Positions 46,072-55,468 of a DNA stretch of 64,000 nucleotides are shown here, in pieces. Position 1 is the first letter of the stretch. Every line of letters begins with the position of its first letter. A program made the position numbers and the translations under genes. The notes under the pieces were generated by a model. It did no database searches. It was given only the letters and a program-made list of their open reading frames with translations, and was not told where the DNA came from. Where the stretch lies: the NCBI GenBank assembly GCA_963789515.1, contig CAWBKW010000002.1, positions 372,001-436,000 of the forward strand, given 5' to 3'. The DNA is from JBAXEO01 sp963789515 (GTDB lineage: Bacteria > Actinomycetota > Coriobacteriia > Anaerosomatales > JAAXUF01).

Positions 46072-47997
46072 ATGGCTGAAGCGACGACCATCGCGGGACG
46101 CGTCATCGACGCGCTCGTCATATCCGGGCTCATCACCGGCGACCAGGTCGCCGGGGTGCGCGAGGCGTTTCCTGACGACGCTGATGCCGGCCGAGCGTTG
46201 CTCGAACAGGGTCTGGTGACCCCGGAGCAGTTGTCGGCGGTCCTTGAAGACGACCTGGGGATACCGCGAGTCGACATCGCGAGCTATGCGCCGGATGACG
46301 AGGCACTCGTCCTGCTGCCCGGTGCCATCGCGCGCAGCCGGAACCTGCTGCCGCTCTTCGAGATCGAGGGCATGCTCACGGTCGCCGTCGGTCAACCCGC
46401 CGACGTCTTTGCTCTCGACGACGTGGGGCTGGAGATCGGACTCGAGGTCGAGCCGGTACTCGCCGAGTCAGAGGCCGTGACGGCAGCGATCGAGCAGTAC
46501 TACATCGCGGAGTCCGATGAGGTCGACTCGCTCGACATACTGCTGCCTCTCGACGAGGAGGAGGCGGAGCCCGAGCCCGGTGACGAGCTCGAGATGTCCG
46601 CCACGGACTTCTTCGAGGTCGCCGATGACGCTCGTGAAGTGGTTGACGCACCCGTGGATGTGACGGACGTTCTCAGCGCACAGGCTGAGGCGACCGTCGA
46701 GGCTGCCGAGGAGATGGCGGTCTCGGTCGGACTGGACCAGGCCGACGAGGCGGCGCAGGACCAGCGCCCCCGCCAAACGGTTGCCGAGGTCGCCGCGTCC
46801 GAGGGTTCCGCCGCGATCGATCTCGACGTGCTCGCAGTGGCGGACGACCGCAAGCTCGCGGTCCTGGTGGCCGACATTCTGGACAGCGCCGTCGCTCGCG
46901 GTGCCAACAGGATCCATCTGTTCCCGTACAAGAGCGACTTCTTCCTGGTCTTTCGTATCGGCGGCCGGTTGGAGAAGGTCTCCAGCGCGCCGCTATCTCT
47001 TCAGAGTGCCCTGATCGAAGGTTTCAAGAGCTACGCGAAGCTCGGCAACGTGCCTTCAGACGCGCCGGCACTCGGTCGTCTGCACGCCGAGATCGGTGGC
47101 AAGCAGCTGGTACTCACCGTGTCCTCGGTCCCGACTGTGGCCGGGCAGCGGCTCGTGGTCTCGCTCGCGCCGGCCCGCCCGGAGCCGCGCGACTTCCTCG
47201 AGCTCGGCATGAGCGACGCGGAGGCGCGAGCGCTCCAGGCCATGGCCGAGCGCGGCAGAGGGCTTCTGCTGGTCTCCGCCCCCGTGGCCGGTGGCCGGTC
47301 GAGTACCTACTACGCACTGTTGTCCCATGCGGCCGCTGCCGGCAAGACCGTCTACTCCGTTGAGCGCTCGATCGAGTATGAGATCCCGGCGGTTGCTCAG
47401 GTGCTGGTCAATCCGGGGTCTCCGGTGGGGGCAGCCTCGTACTTCGCTGCCGGCATCCGTCAGGACACCGACGTACTGGCGATCGACTCCATGCAGTCCG
47501 TCGAGGACGTGCATCTGGCCATCGAAGCCGCCGGAATGGGCAAGCTCGTGATCGCGACGTTCGCCGGAGCCGATATCGTCTCGGCGGTCCGTCGAATGCT
47601 CGACTTGGGGGCAGAGCCCGTGTCACTGGCCAGCGCGCTCACGCTTGGAGTGGGCCAACGCGTGGTTCGTACGACCTGCCCCGACTGCGCTCAGGATGAG
47701 AAGAACCCGCTCGCGGACCTCATTCCCGGTGCCGAGAAGGGCCTTCTCACTCGCAAGGGCGCGGGCTGCCCGAACTGCGGCAAGAGCGGCTTCGCAGGGG
47801 CAACGGGGATCTTCGAGGTCCTGCCGTTCACCGAGCCCGTCCGCGCGCAGATCGCCCGCGATGGCTCGCGCGCCGAGTTGGAGGCCGCCGCGCGCGCGGC
47901 CGGGATGCGTCCCATGATCGCTTCGGGCCTCGCGAAGGTGCGCGACGGCGCGGTGAGCGTCGACGAGCTCGATCGCGTCCTGAGGTTCCGGGCGTGA
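46072..47997 (+). CDS. PilB/GspE-family protein with degenerate ATPase motifs
   Basis: 641 residues from ATG 46072; GTG 46060 is less likely because GGGGGAG overlaps it. The N-terminal GspE/MshEN-type domain is seen in GRALLEQGLVTPEQLSAVLE and DLGIPRVDIASYAPDDEA, and ends IEQYY at about 140. An acidic linker of about 110 residues follows. The C-terminal T2SSE ATPase domain aligns with PilB (RPEPRDFLELGMSDAEARAL, QRVVRTTCPDC, CPNCGKSGFAGATGIFEVLP). The Walker A is APVAGGRSST (about 403-412), lacking the GxxGxGK(T/S) lysine. The Walker B glutamate region is LAIDSMQ, and the His box is ATFAGAD. The zinc cysteines CPDC and CPNC remain. Thus the fold is kept but ATP hydrolysis is unlikely. It overlaps cheW by 4 bases and may be a regulatory pseudo-ATPase. 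Confidence 0.9.
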   Translation: MAEATTIAGRVIDALVISGLITGDQVAGVREAFPDDADAGRALLEQGLVTPEQLSAVLEDDLGIPRVDIASYAPDDEALVLLPGAIARSRNLLPLFEIEGMLTVAVGQPADVFALDDVGLEIGLEVEPVLAESEAVTAAIEQYYIAESDEVDSLDILLPLDEEEAEPEPGDELEMSATDFFEVADDAREVVDAPVDVTDVLSAQAEATVEAAEEMAVSVGLDQADEAAQDQRPRQTVAEVAASEGSAAIDLDVLAVADDRKLAVLVADILDSAVARGANRIHLFPYKSDFFLVFRIGGRLEKVSSAPLSLQSALIEGFKSYAKLGNVPSDAPALGRLHAEIGGKQLVLTVSSVPTVAGQRLVVSLAPARPEPRDFLELGMSDAEARALQAMAERGRGLLLVSAPVAGGRSSTYYALLSHAAAAGKTVYSVERSIEYEIPAVAQVLVNPGSPVGAASYFAAGIRQDTDVLAIDSMQSVEDVHLAIEAAGMGKLVIATFAGADIVSAVRRMLDLGAEPVSLASALTLGVGQRVVRTTCPDCAQDEKNPLADLIPGAEKGLLTRKGAGCPNCGKSGFAGATGIFEVLPFTEPVRAQIARDGSRAELEAAARAAGMRPMIASGLAKVRDGAVSVDELDRVLRFRA

Positions 47998-48527
47998 GCC
48001 CTTCGCAGTATGAGGTCGGTGCCGGGGTCGCGGACTCCGCCGAGCGGCGCCGGGATGCGAACCATGATGCGGGAGTCTGCGAGTGGGTCGAACAGGCCGT
48101 CGTCTTCCATCTCGGGAACCAGCGCTACGGGATCCCGATCGACCACGTCAAGGAGATCCAGCAGATCGTCGCGTTCTCTGACGTGCCCGGCGATGGTGTC
48201 GGGGTCGTCGGCATGGTCAACCTTCGGGGAGAGGTCATCCCCGCGATCGATGTCCGGCGGCTCGTCGGCATGGAGGAACTCGCCTACACCCTCGAGACAC
48301 CGATGATCATCACGCGCTCCGGCCCCCACGTCGTGGCGCTGATCGTGGACGAGGTCGAAGACGTCGTGAAGCTACCCGACGGTTGCCTTCAGGCGGCGTC
48401 ACCGATGCACGCGCTCTCCAGCAGGATCATCGGCGTCTGCCGCCTCGACGATGGGCTCGTCTACCTGCTCGACGTCGACCGGTTGCTTGCGCAGGGTCTC
48501 CTCGGCGAGGAGCCCGAAGATGGATGA
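47994..48527 (+). CDS. cheW: CheW-like coupling protein (first copy)
   Basis: 177 residues. A 30-residue N-terminal extension is followed by a CheW/SH3-like domain: CEWVEQAVVFHLGNQRYGIP, VPGDGVGVVGMVNLRGEVIP and AIDVRRLVGM are the family pattern. It bridges the MCP to CheA. It overlaps the pilB-like gene upstream by 4 bases and the second cheW by 8. Two CheW copies in one operon may couple different receptors or an output protein. Confidence 0.9.
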   Translation: MSPSQYEVGAGVADSAERRRDANHDAGVCEWVEQAVVFHLGNQRYGIPIDHVKEIQQIVAFSDVPGDGVGVVGMVNLRGEVIPAIDVRRLVGMEELAYTLETPMIITRSGPHVVALIVDEVEDVVKLPDGCLQAASPMHALSSRIIGVCRLDDGLVYLLDVDRLLAQGLLGEEPEDG

Positions 48528-49059
48528 CACGCCTCGAGAGAGCGATCTCTCCGCGCTCGTCGAAGACACGCTGCGGCGTCGCGCCCAGGCGCTCGCGCTC
48601 CTCACGGGGGACTCCGAGGTCTCCGAGGGACAGTCGCTCTTGCTGTTTCGTATCGCGGACGAGTGGTACGCGGTGGAGGCGGGCGATGTTCGTGAGATCT
48701 TCCAGGGCTACGAAGTCACGCCGATTCCGTGCGTTCCCGACTTCGTCTTGGGCGTGGTCAACATCCGCGGTGAGATCCTCTCCGTCACCGATCCCGCGCG
48801 CATGATGCAGCTGGGATCGATCGCCCGGACCGGAGAAGTCGAACCGCCGGCGGTGGTCATCGCCAACGGAGCCGTGGCAACCGCGCTCGTGGTCGACGAG
48901 GTCGGGGACATCGTCGAAGTCGCCCATGGTGCAGTCGAACCGCCGGTGAGCATCATCGACAGGGCGCAGGCGGAGTTCGTGGTGGGATCCCTGTACGTGG
49001 GCGGCCGCATGGTCGGGCTGCTCAACGTCGAGCGTGTGCTCGAACCGATCGGTACTTGA
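48520..49059 (+). CDS. cheW: CheW-like coupling protein (second copy)
   Basis: 179 residues starting MDDTPRESDLSALVEDTLRR. An N-terminal helical extension of about 40 residues precedes the CheW domain: LLLFRIADEWYAVEAGDVRE, IPCVPDFVLGVVNIRGEIL and SVTDPARMMQLG. The overlap with the upstream cheW and the 45-base gap to the MCP gene place it in the same operon. The extension differs from that of the first copy, which argues for distinct partners rather than simple duplication. Confidence 0.9.
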   Translation: MDDTPRESDLSALVEDTLRRRAQALALLTGDSEVSEGQSLLLFRIADEWYAVEAGDVREIFQGYEVTPIPCVPDFVLGVVNIRGEILSVTDPARMMQLGSIARTGEVEPPAVVIANGAVATALVVDEVGDIVEVAHGAVEPPVSIIDRAQAEFVVGSLYVGGRMVGLLNVERVLEPIGT

Positions 49060-49103
49060 ACCATGCGCAGTGGCACGGCCGTGATGGGAAAGGGCGAGAC
49101 GAG

Positions 49104-50330
49104 ATGAAGATCCTGGGGATGTATCGGCGCAGCTTCGCGAGCCGCATCACGTTGGCCGTAGCCGCGATCGGGGCCCTGCTGAGCCTCGGTGAGCTGGCGC
49201 TCATCTACGCGCTGGTCGGGGTCAAGCTGCAGCAGACCGAAGGGTTCGCGGTCGATGCCGGCATCATTGTCGCCGGACTGGTCGCCATGCTCGCGGCCTT
49301 CGTGATCATCACCAACATCATGGTGAGGAGATTCGTCGAGCCGCTGAACGAAGTCGTCGATTCGATCAAGGCCGCGTGTGAAGGGGAGATCGGCCGCAAG
49401 GTCGAGATCGAGACCGAAGACGAGATCGGGACGCTCGCCTCCTCCTACAACCAGCTACTCGACCTCATCGTCTACCTGATCAGGCAGACACATGAGTCCT
49501 CGCGTCGGCTCGCCCAATCGTCGAGCGAGATCCTCGCGGCAACCGAGCAGCAGGCCTCCGGTTCGGCCGAGCAGGCCGCCTCGATCGCCGAGACGACAGC
49601 GACGATGGAAGAGCTGGCGAGCACCTACCGCCAGATCGCCGAGAATGCCGACCAGGTCGTCAAGATGGCCGAGGCATCGCTCGGCAGCGCCGAGTCGGGC
49701 CAGCAAGCCGTGCTCAACACGCTGAGCGCGATGGAGGACATCAAGACCCGCACCCAGACGAGCGCGAACAAGATCCTCGCGCTGGGCGAGCGAAGCCAGC
49801 AGATCGGCCAGGTGCTCGCGATCATCAACTCGATCGCCGACCAGACCAAGATCCTCGCGCTCAATGCGGCCATCGAGGCCGCGCGCGCGGGCGAGGCGGG
49901 CAAGGGGTTCTCGGTGGTCGCCATCGAGATCCGCAAGCTCGCCGAGTCTGTGGTCGACTCGACCCGCGAGATCTCGAGCATCATGACCGAGATCCAGAGT
50001 TCGGCCAACGACCTGGTCATCTCCACCGAGCAGGAGCTTCGGCAGGTGCAGTCGGGCGTCGAACTCGCGCACACCACGGGGGGGAGCCTCGATCGGATCC
50101 TCGACCTGGTCGAACAGACCACGGTGGCCGCCAAGGAGATATCGGCCGCCACGCAACAGCAGAAGAGCGCCACCGATCAGGTGGTGCGGGCTATGCGCGA
50201 GGTCGCGGCGGTCGCACAGCAGACCGCGGCGGGCTCGCGGCAGGTCGCGTCCTCGGCCGAGTCGCTTTCGGGCATGGCGCGCGAGTCGAGTCAGGTCGGA
50301 TCGGCGTTCCAGATCGTCGACGGAGCCTAG
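49104..50330 (+). CDS. mcp: Methyl-accepting chemotaxis protein with minimal extracellular loop
   Basis: 408 residues from ATG 49104. Two membrane segments lie close together (SRITLAVAAIGALLSLGELA and IIVAGLVAMLAAFVIITNI) with only about 25 residues between them, far too short for a periplasmic ligand-binding domain. A HAMP domain follows (RRFVEPLNEVVDSIKA). The cytoplasmic signalling domain has the hairpin tip IADQTKILALNAAIEAARAG in the family pattern and the flanking methylation helices. Sensing must use the membrane, HAMP or a partner protein. It lies in the operon with cheA, cheB and cheR. Confidence 0.92.
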   Translation: MKILGMYRRSFASRITLAVAAIGALLSLGELALIYALVGVKLQQTEGFAVDAGIIVAGLVAMLAAFVIITNIMVRRFVEPLNEVVDSIKAACEGEIGRKVEIETEDEIGTLASSYNQLLDLIVYLIRQTHESSRRLAQSSSEILAATEQQASGSAEQAASIAETTATMEELASTYRQIAENADQVVKMAEASLGSAESGQQAVLNTLSAMEDIKTRTQTSANKILALGERSQQIGQVLAIINSIADQTKILALNAAIEAARAGEAGKGFSVVAIEIRKLAESVVDSTREISSIMTEIQSSANDLVISTEQELRQVQSGVELAHTTGGSLDRILDLVEQTTVAAKEISAATQQQKSATDQVVRAMREVAAVAQQTAAGSRQVASSAESLSGMARESSQVGSAFQIVDGA

Positions 50331-50363
50331 CGACGTGCGTCGCCGAGCCGGGGGAGTGCAGTG

Positions 50364-52644
50364 ATGGTCGAGTTCGACCGCAGCGCATTCATAGTGAAGT
50401 TCCAGGAGGAGGCGCAGGACCTGCTGCAGCGCCTCAATGAAGGCGTCATCGCGCTCGAAGCCGACCCGGGCAACCGCGAGGTCATCGACACGATGCTGCG
50501 CGACGCGCACACCCTGAAGGGCTCCTCTCGCATGGTGGGGCTGATCGAGGTCTCCGATGTGGCGCATTGGCTCGAGGACATCATGGTTCGAGTCCGCGAC
50601 CACGAGCTTGCCTATACGGCCGAGATGTCCGACCCGTTCTTCGAGGCACTCGACGCCATCGTCTACCTGACCGACAACGCCGGGGTCAACGTGGACAGCG
50701 CCATCGATCTGGACGCGCTCAAGGCGCAACTCGCGCTCATTGCGGCCTCAGGGATCCCGGAGGCGGTCGACGAGCGCGCATCGGAGCCGGCCCAAGTGCC
50801 CACGCCGGGGCCGGCCGCTGAGGTCGCCTCGCGCGCGGCATCGGCGGTATCTGCGACCGAGCGGACCGAGCCCGAGCGCGCCCGTCGTGACGAAGAGCTC
50901 AAGCCGAAGGTGCAGAACACCATTCGGATTCGAACCCTCCAGGTCGACAACCTCCTCAACGTCATCAGCGAGGTCGTGATCGCGCAGATCAAGGACGAAC
51001 AACGCATCACGCGATCTGAAGGCGGCCCAGGCCTCCGCAGACGAGTCGTGGAAGGCGTGGCAGCGCATCAGGTCGATGCTGACGACACTCGGCGGCGAAG
51101 AGACCGCCGAGGCGCTCGGTGGGGACCTGGACGACCTGGAGGCGATGCTCGCCGACCGCAGACGGGACTCCTTGGCGCTGGTCAAGGGCTACGCCGAAGA
51201 CGTCTCGCGCAGCTCGGTGATCGTGAACGACCTGCAGGAGCAGGGCATGCGCCTGAGGATGCTGCCGGCCAACACGATCTTCCAGGCGTTCCCCCTCGCC
51301 GTACGCGACCTCGCCAAGCAGTTTCGCAAGGAGATCAACCTCGTCATCCAGGGCGGCGATACCGAGCTCGACAAGAAGGTGCTCGAGGAGATCAACGACC
51401 CCCTGGTCCACATCATGCGCAACGCCGTGGATCACGGTATCGAGGATCCGGCGACCCGCCTCGCCCTGGGCAAGCCGGCCGAGGGCACGGTCGTTCTCTC
51501 GGCTCGGCCCGAGGGGGACCGCATCCTCATCGAGGTCACCGACGACGGGGCTGGGATCGACCCCGACAAGGTCCGGGAGAGCGCAGTCCGCAAAGGCTAC
51601 ATCACCGAGGTCGAAGCCAAGGTCATGTCCGACCGCGAAGCCCAGTACATGATCTTCGAGGCGGGCTTCTCCACCGCGTCGATCATTACGGAGATCTCGG
51701 GCCGCGGCGTGGGCATGGACGTCGTACGCGAGTTCGTGGTGGAAAAGCTCAAGGGCTCGCTCGACCTGGACTCCCAGGTCGGCCGCGGAACGATCTTCAA
51801 ACTCACGATCCCACTCACCTTGGCCATCATCCGGGCGCTCATGCTTCGAGTGGGCGGTCAGGTCTACGCACTGCCGACAGCCTCGATCGAAGAGACCCTG
51901 AGGGTCGATCCGAGCGACATCATGAAGGTCGAAGGCAGGGACGTCATCCGCCGCCAGCGCAGAACGGTCCCCCTCGTGCGGCTCTCGGACATTCTCGGCG
52001 TCACCCCCGAGCCGACGCCGTCCAAGATACCTGTCGCGATCATCGGCTACTCGGGGCACCGGATGGGCTTCATCGTGGACGCGTTCGTCGGCGAACAACA
52101 GATCGTGATCAAGCCGCTCGGCAGCCATCTTCACAAGGTGGCCAACGTCGCCGGCGTCACGATCCTGGGGGCGGGGGAGGTCGTGCCGATCCTCAACGTC
52201 CCCGACCTCATGACCCACGCCCGCACGCGTTCCGGTCAGCGCGTCGGCATGGTCCAGCGCGACGAGCGTGAGGGTCCCCAGTCGGTGCTCATCTGCGAGG
52301 ACTCCTTCACCACGCGCGAACTTGAGCGCTCGATCTTCGAGGCCGCGGGGTACGTGGTCGAGACCGCCAACGATGGCGCGCAGGGGCTCGCGATGCTCAA
52401 GGAGGGGCTGCGTGTCGACGCCGTCATAACCGACGTCCAGATGCCGAACATGACGGGCTTCCAGCTCACGCGGGCCATCAAAAGCGATCCCACGCTTGCC
52501 GAGACGCCCGTGATCATCGTGACGTCGCTCGAGCGCGACGAGGAGAAGGCGGAGGGCGTCGATGCGGGCGCCGACGCCTACATCACGAAGTCGGTCTTCA
52601 ACCAAGACACGCTGCTCGACACCGTCGAACGCCTGATCCGATGA
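50364..52644 (+). CDS. cheA: CheA histidine kinase with C-terminal receiver domain (one frameshift)
   Basis: ATG 50364 with a GGGGGAG box 7 bases upstream. 759 residues after repair of a shift near 51021 (one extra base). The HPt domain holds His49 in LRDAHTLKGSSRMVGL, followed by an Ala/Pro linker, dimerisation helices (RIRTLQVDNLLNVISEVVI), HATPase_c (HIMRNAVDHGIEDPATRLA, DDGAGIDPDKV, RGVGMDVVREFV), a CheW regulatory domain (RALMLRVGGQVYALPTASIE), and a receiver domain from about residue 640 (VLICEDSFTTRELERSIFEA, AVITDVQMPNMTGFQ, phosphorylated Asp in TDVQMP). A CheA-REC hybrid is a feature of pilus (Chp-like) and other alternative systems, and the receiver may act as a phosphate sink. Confidence 0.94.
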
Positions 52645-52663
52645 TGAAGGAAGCGGGCACCTG

Positions 52664-53726
52664 ATGTCGTCGGCACCCAAGAAGATCCGAGTGGTCGTCG
52701 CCGATGACTCGCTCGTCGCGCGCGAGATGCTGTCGCAGATCCTGTCGTCGGACCCGCAGATCGAGGTGGTGGGCCAGGCGCACGACGGCGAGGAGTCCGT
52801 CGAGCTCGTGGGACGGCTCCGGCCGGACCTGGTCACCATGGACATCCACATGCCCAAGATGGACGGCCTTGAGGCCACGGAACGGATCATGGCGTTCACG
52901 CCCACGCCGATCCTGGTTGTCTCGTCGTCGGTACATGGAGAAGGGATGGGCCGGGCCTTCGACGCGCTCACCCTAGGCGCACTCGAGGTCATCAGAAAGC
53001 CGGAGCCGAAGGACTGGGCGGATCTGGAGCGCATCGGCCGCGAACTCCTGCGCAAGGTCAAGATACTGGCGAACGTGAAGGTCATCACGCACGTCCGTGG
53101 TCGGCGGGATCATCATGGCTACCGTGCCAAGCAGATGCCCGCCGATGGCGCGAGTCGGTCCACCGTCGCGATCGGCTCGTCCACCGGTGGCCCATCGGCG
53201 CTCCTCTCGGTCTTCGAGCGCCTGCCCGGGGACTTCCCCGCGCCGATCCTTGTCGCGCAACACATCGCCGCAGGATTCATCCCCGGGCTTGTGGAGTGGC
53301 TCGACGCTTCGTGTGAAGTGCATGTGGTCGCAAGCGGAGGCGGGCATGGTTCCGGAACCGGGCACCGCGTACTTCGCGGCGACGGGACGCAACCTGGTGC
53401 TCTCGGGGGTGACGATGCGCTTCCAAGAGCCCGGCACCGACCAGCTCTACATTCCCAGTGCTGACACGCTGTTCGAATCAGTCGCTCGGACGTGCGGCAA
53501 GAGTGCGGTCGGGGTGCTGCTGACCGGCATGGGCGCTGACGGCGCGCAGGGGCTCAAGCGGCTCCACGACGCGGGCGCGGCGACCATCGCGCAGGACGAG
53601 GAGACGTCGACGGTGTTCGGGATGCCCAGGGCGGCTATCGAGCTCGGAGCGGTCGACCGCATCGTAGCGATAGACGACATGGCCGCGGCCATTTGCGAGA
53701 TGGTCGCGCAGGCTCCCACAGGCTGA
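52664..53726 (+). CDS. cheB: CheB receptor methylesterase (one frameshift)
   Basis: About 353 residues after repair of a shift near 53350. The receiver domain has Asp60 in LVTMDIHMPKMDG and the CheB linker. The methylesterase domain holds the catalytic Ser in AIGSSTGGPSALL, His in LVAQHIAAGF and Asp in LLTGMGADGAQGL. The frame shift lies in a GGAGGCGGGC run before MVPEPGTAYFAATG. It demethylates or deamidates MCP glutamates and opposes CheR. It ends the chemosensory operon. Confidence 0.93.
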
Positions 53727-53780
53727 AGTCGAGCGAGCCGACGCCTCTGGCACGCGGGTCACGAAGGATATACTGAGCTC

Positions 53781-54707
53781 ATGGAACGCATGCCCATAGG
53801 CGTATTCGACTCCGGCCTCGGCGGGCTCACGGTCGCGCGCGAGATCGCTAAGGCGCTGCCGGGCGAGTCGCTGGTCTACCTCGGCGATTCCGCGCGCTGC
53901 CCATACGGTCCGCGCGACCAAGACGAGGTGCGGCGGTTCGTTCTCGAGATCGGCTCATGGCTCGAGTCTCGACCGGTCAAGCTCATCGTGGTGGCCTGCA
54001 ACACCGCCACCGCCGCAGGGCTCTCGCTCGCGCAGCGCGCCTTCGGCGTTCCGGTCATCGGGGTCATCGAACCGGGTGCTCGCGCCGCGGTCATGGCGAC
54101 TCGGAATCGCCGCGTCGGCGTCATCGGCACGGTCGGGACGGTACAGTCCGGCTCCTACAGCAAGGCGGTCCGCGTGCTGGACGCGGGCGTCACGGTCTTC
54201 TCGGCGGCGGCCCCTCGGCTGGTGGAGATCGTCGAGGAGGGGCTGAGGCTCGATCAGGGGCCGGTGGAGGGGCTGCTGGCCGACTCCGCCGACGTGTTCG
54301 TGCGGCCGTCGTTCCACCAGATCGCCCGCGACTACCTCGATCCGCTGAAGCGCAGCGGCATCGACACCCTCGTGCTCGGTTGCACGCACTTTCCGCTGCT
54401 CAGCGCCGCAATCCAGCAGGTCGTCGGCCCGCGGGTCACGCTGATCTCCTCGGCCGAGGAGACCGCTTGGGAGGTCGCCGAGACCCTCGCGCGCCGCGGA
54501 CACCTCGCCGACTCCGACGCTCCTGCGGCCTACGCGTTCGCGACGACGGGCGATCCCGGCGAGTTCGCGAGGCTGGGGTCGCGTGTCTTCGGCCGGCCGC
54601 TCGAACGTGTCCAGACCGTTTCGCTGTCCGACCTGAGCGCACTCCCGAGTCCCGCCGCGCTGGGGCTCATGGAGGCTCTCGACGCCGAGGAGGCGACATG
54701 CGCCTGA
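53781..54707 (+). CDS. murI: Glutamate racemase
   Basis: Converts L-glutamate to D-glutamate for peptidoglycan. 308 residues starting MERMPIGVFDSGLGGLTVAR (ATG 53790 is also possible). The catalytic cysteines lie in VVACNTATAAGLSLA and VLGCTHFPLLSAAI. LGDSARCPYGPR is the substrate-binding region. The last bases overlap the next gene start by 10. Confidence 0.96.
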   Translation: MERMPIGVFDSGLGGLTVAREIAKALPGESLVYLGDSARCPYGPRDQDEVRRFVLEIGSWLESRPVKLIVVACNTATAAGLSLAQRAFGVPVIGVIEPGARAAVMATRNRRVGVIGTVGTVQSGSYSKAVRVLDAGVTVFSAAAPRLVEIVEEGLRLDQGPVEGLLADSADVFVRPSFHQIARDYLDPLKRSGIDTLVLGCTHFPLLSAAIQQVVGPRVTLISSAEETAWEVAETLARRGHLADSDAPAAYAFATTGDPGEFARLGSRVFGRPLERVQTVSLSDLSALPSPAALGLMEALDAEEATCA

Positions 54708-55468
54708 CCGTACTGGGCAGCTCGGCAAGTTACGCAGGTCCGGGTCAGGCCTGCGCCGGACACTACCTCGAGGCGGGCGGCGCGCGAGTGCTCTTCGACT
54801 GCGGGAACGGCACGCTGTCCAACCTCGCCCGCGTCTCGGACCCGCTGGGGCTCGACGCGGTGTTCGTGACCCACAATCACATCGATCACTACGCCGATGT
54901 CTTCTCTCTGCATGCGGCGTTGCGCTATGCGCCCGACGGCCCGCGCGCTCCCATGCCGCTCTACCTCCCCGAGGGGCTCTTCGAGCAGATGAAGTGCCTG
55001 CTCTCAGATCGTGGAGCGGCCGAACTCGATGAGGCGTTCGTGCCCGTCGCGCTGGAGCCCGGCAGCGCTGTCACGCTCGGTGGCCTGAGCATCACGCCCG
55101 TCGCCGTGGAACACACCGAACCGACGTTCGCGCTCGTCGCCGAAGCTGAAGGGGCCCGGTTCGTCTACACGTCCGACACGGCTCCGTGCGGCGCAGTCCA
55201 TCGAGCGGCCGCCGGTGCCGACCTGCTGCTCGCCGAGGCGACGCTGCCTGAGCAGTACGCCGGAGCAGCCCCGCACCTGACCGCTTCGCAGGCGGGCGAG
55301 CTGGCGCGAGACGCGGGAGCACGCGCACTCGTCCTCGTCCATGTGTGGCCGACGAACGACCGCGAACTGATGGCCCGGCTCGCGACCGAGACGTTCGGCC
55401 GCCCGGTCGTGGTAGCCTCCGAGCTCGACGCATTCGACATCGCCCCAGCGGGCGGAGAGGACCACTAG
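54698..55468 (+). CDS. MBL-fold metallohydrolase (RNase Z-like)
   Basis: 256 residues starting MRLTVLGSSASYAGPGQACA. The metallo-beta-lactamase motif is FVTHNHIDHYADVFSLHAAL (HxHxDH). Further metal ligands are in VAVEHTEPTFALV, VYTSDTAPC and LVLVHVWPTND. It resembles the tRNase Z/ElaC or 3'-5' phosphodiesterase subgroup in size and motif spacing, but lacks a clear exosite arm. Overlap with murI and adjacency to rph suggest a role in RNA or nucleotide metabolism. Confidence 0.85.
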   Translation: MRLTVLGSSASYAGPGQACAGHYLEAGGARVLFDCGNGTLSNLARVSDPLGLDAVFVTHNHIDHYADVFSLHAALRYAPDGPRAPMPLYLPEGLFEQMKCLLSDRGAAELDEAFVPVALEPGSAVTLGGLSITPVAVEHTEPTFALVAEAEGARFVYTSDTAPCGAVHRAAAGADLLLAEATLPEQYAGAAPHLTASQAGELARDAGARALVLVHVWPTNDRELMARLATETFGRPVVVASELDAFDIAPAGGEDH

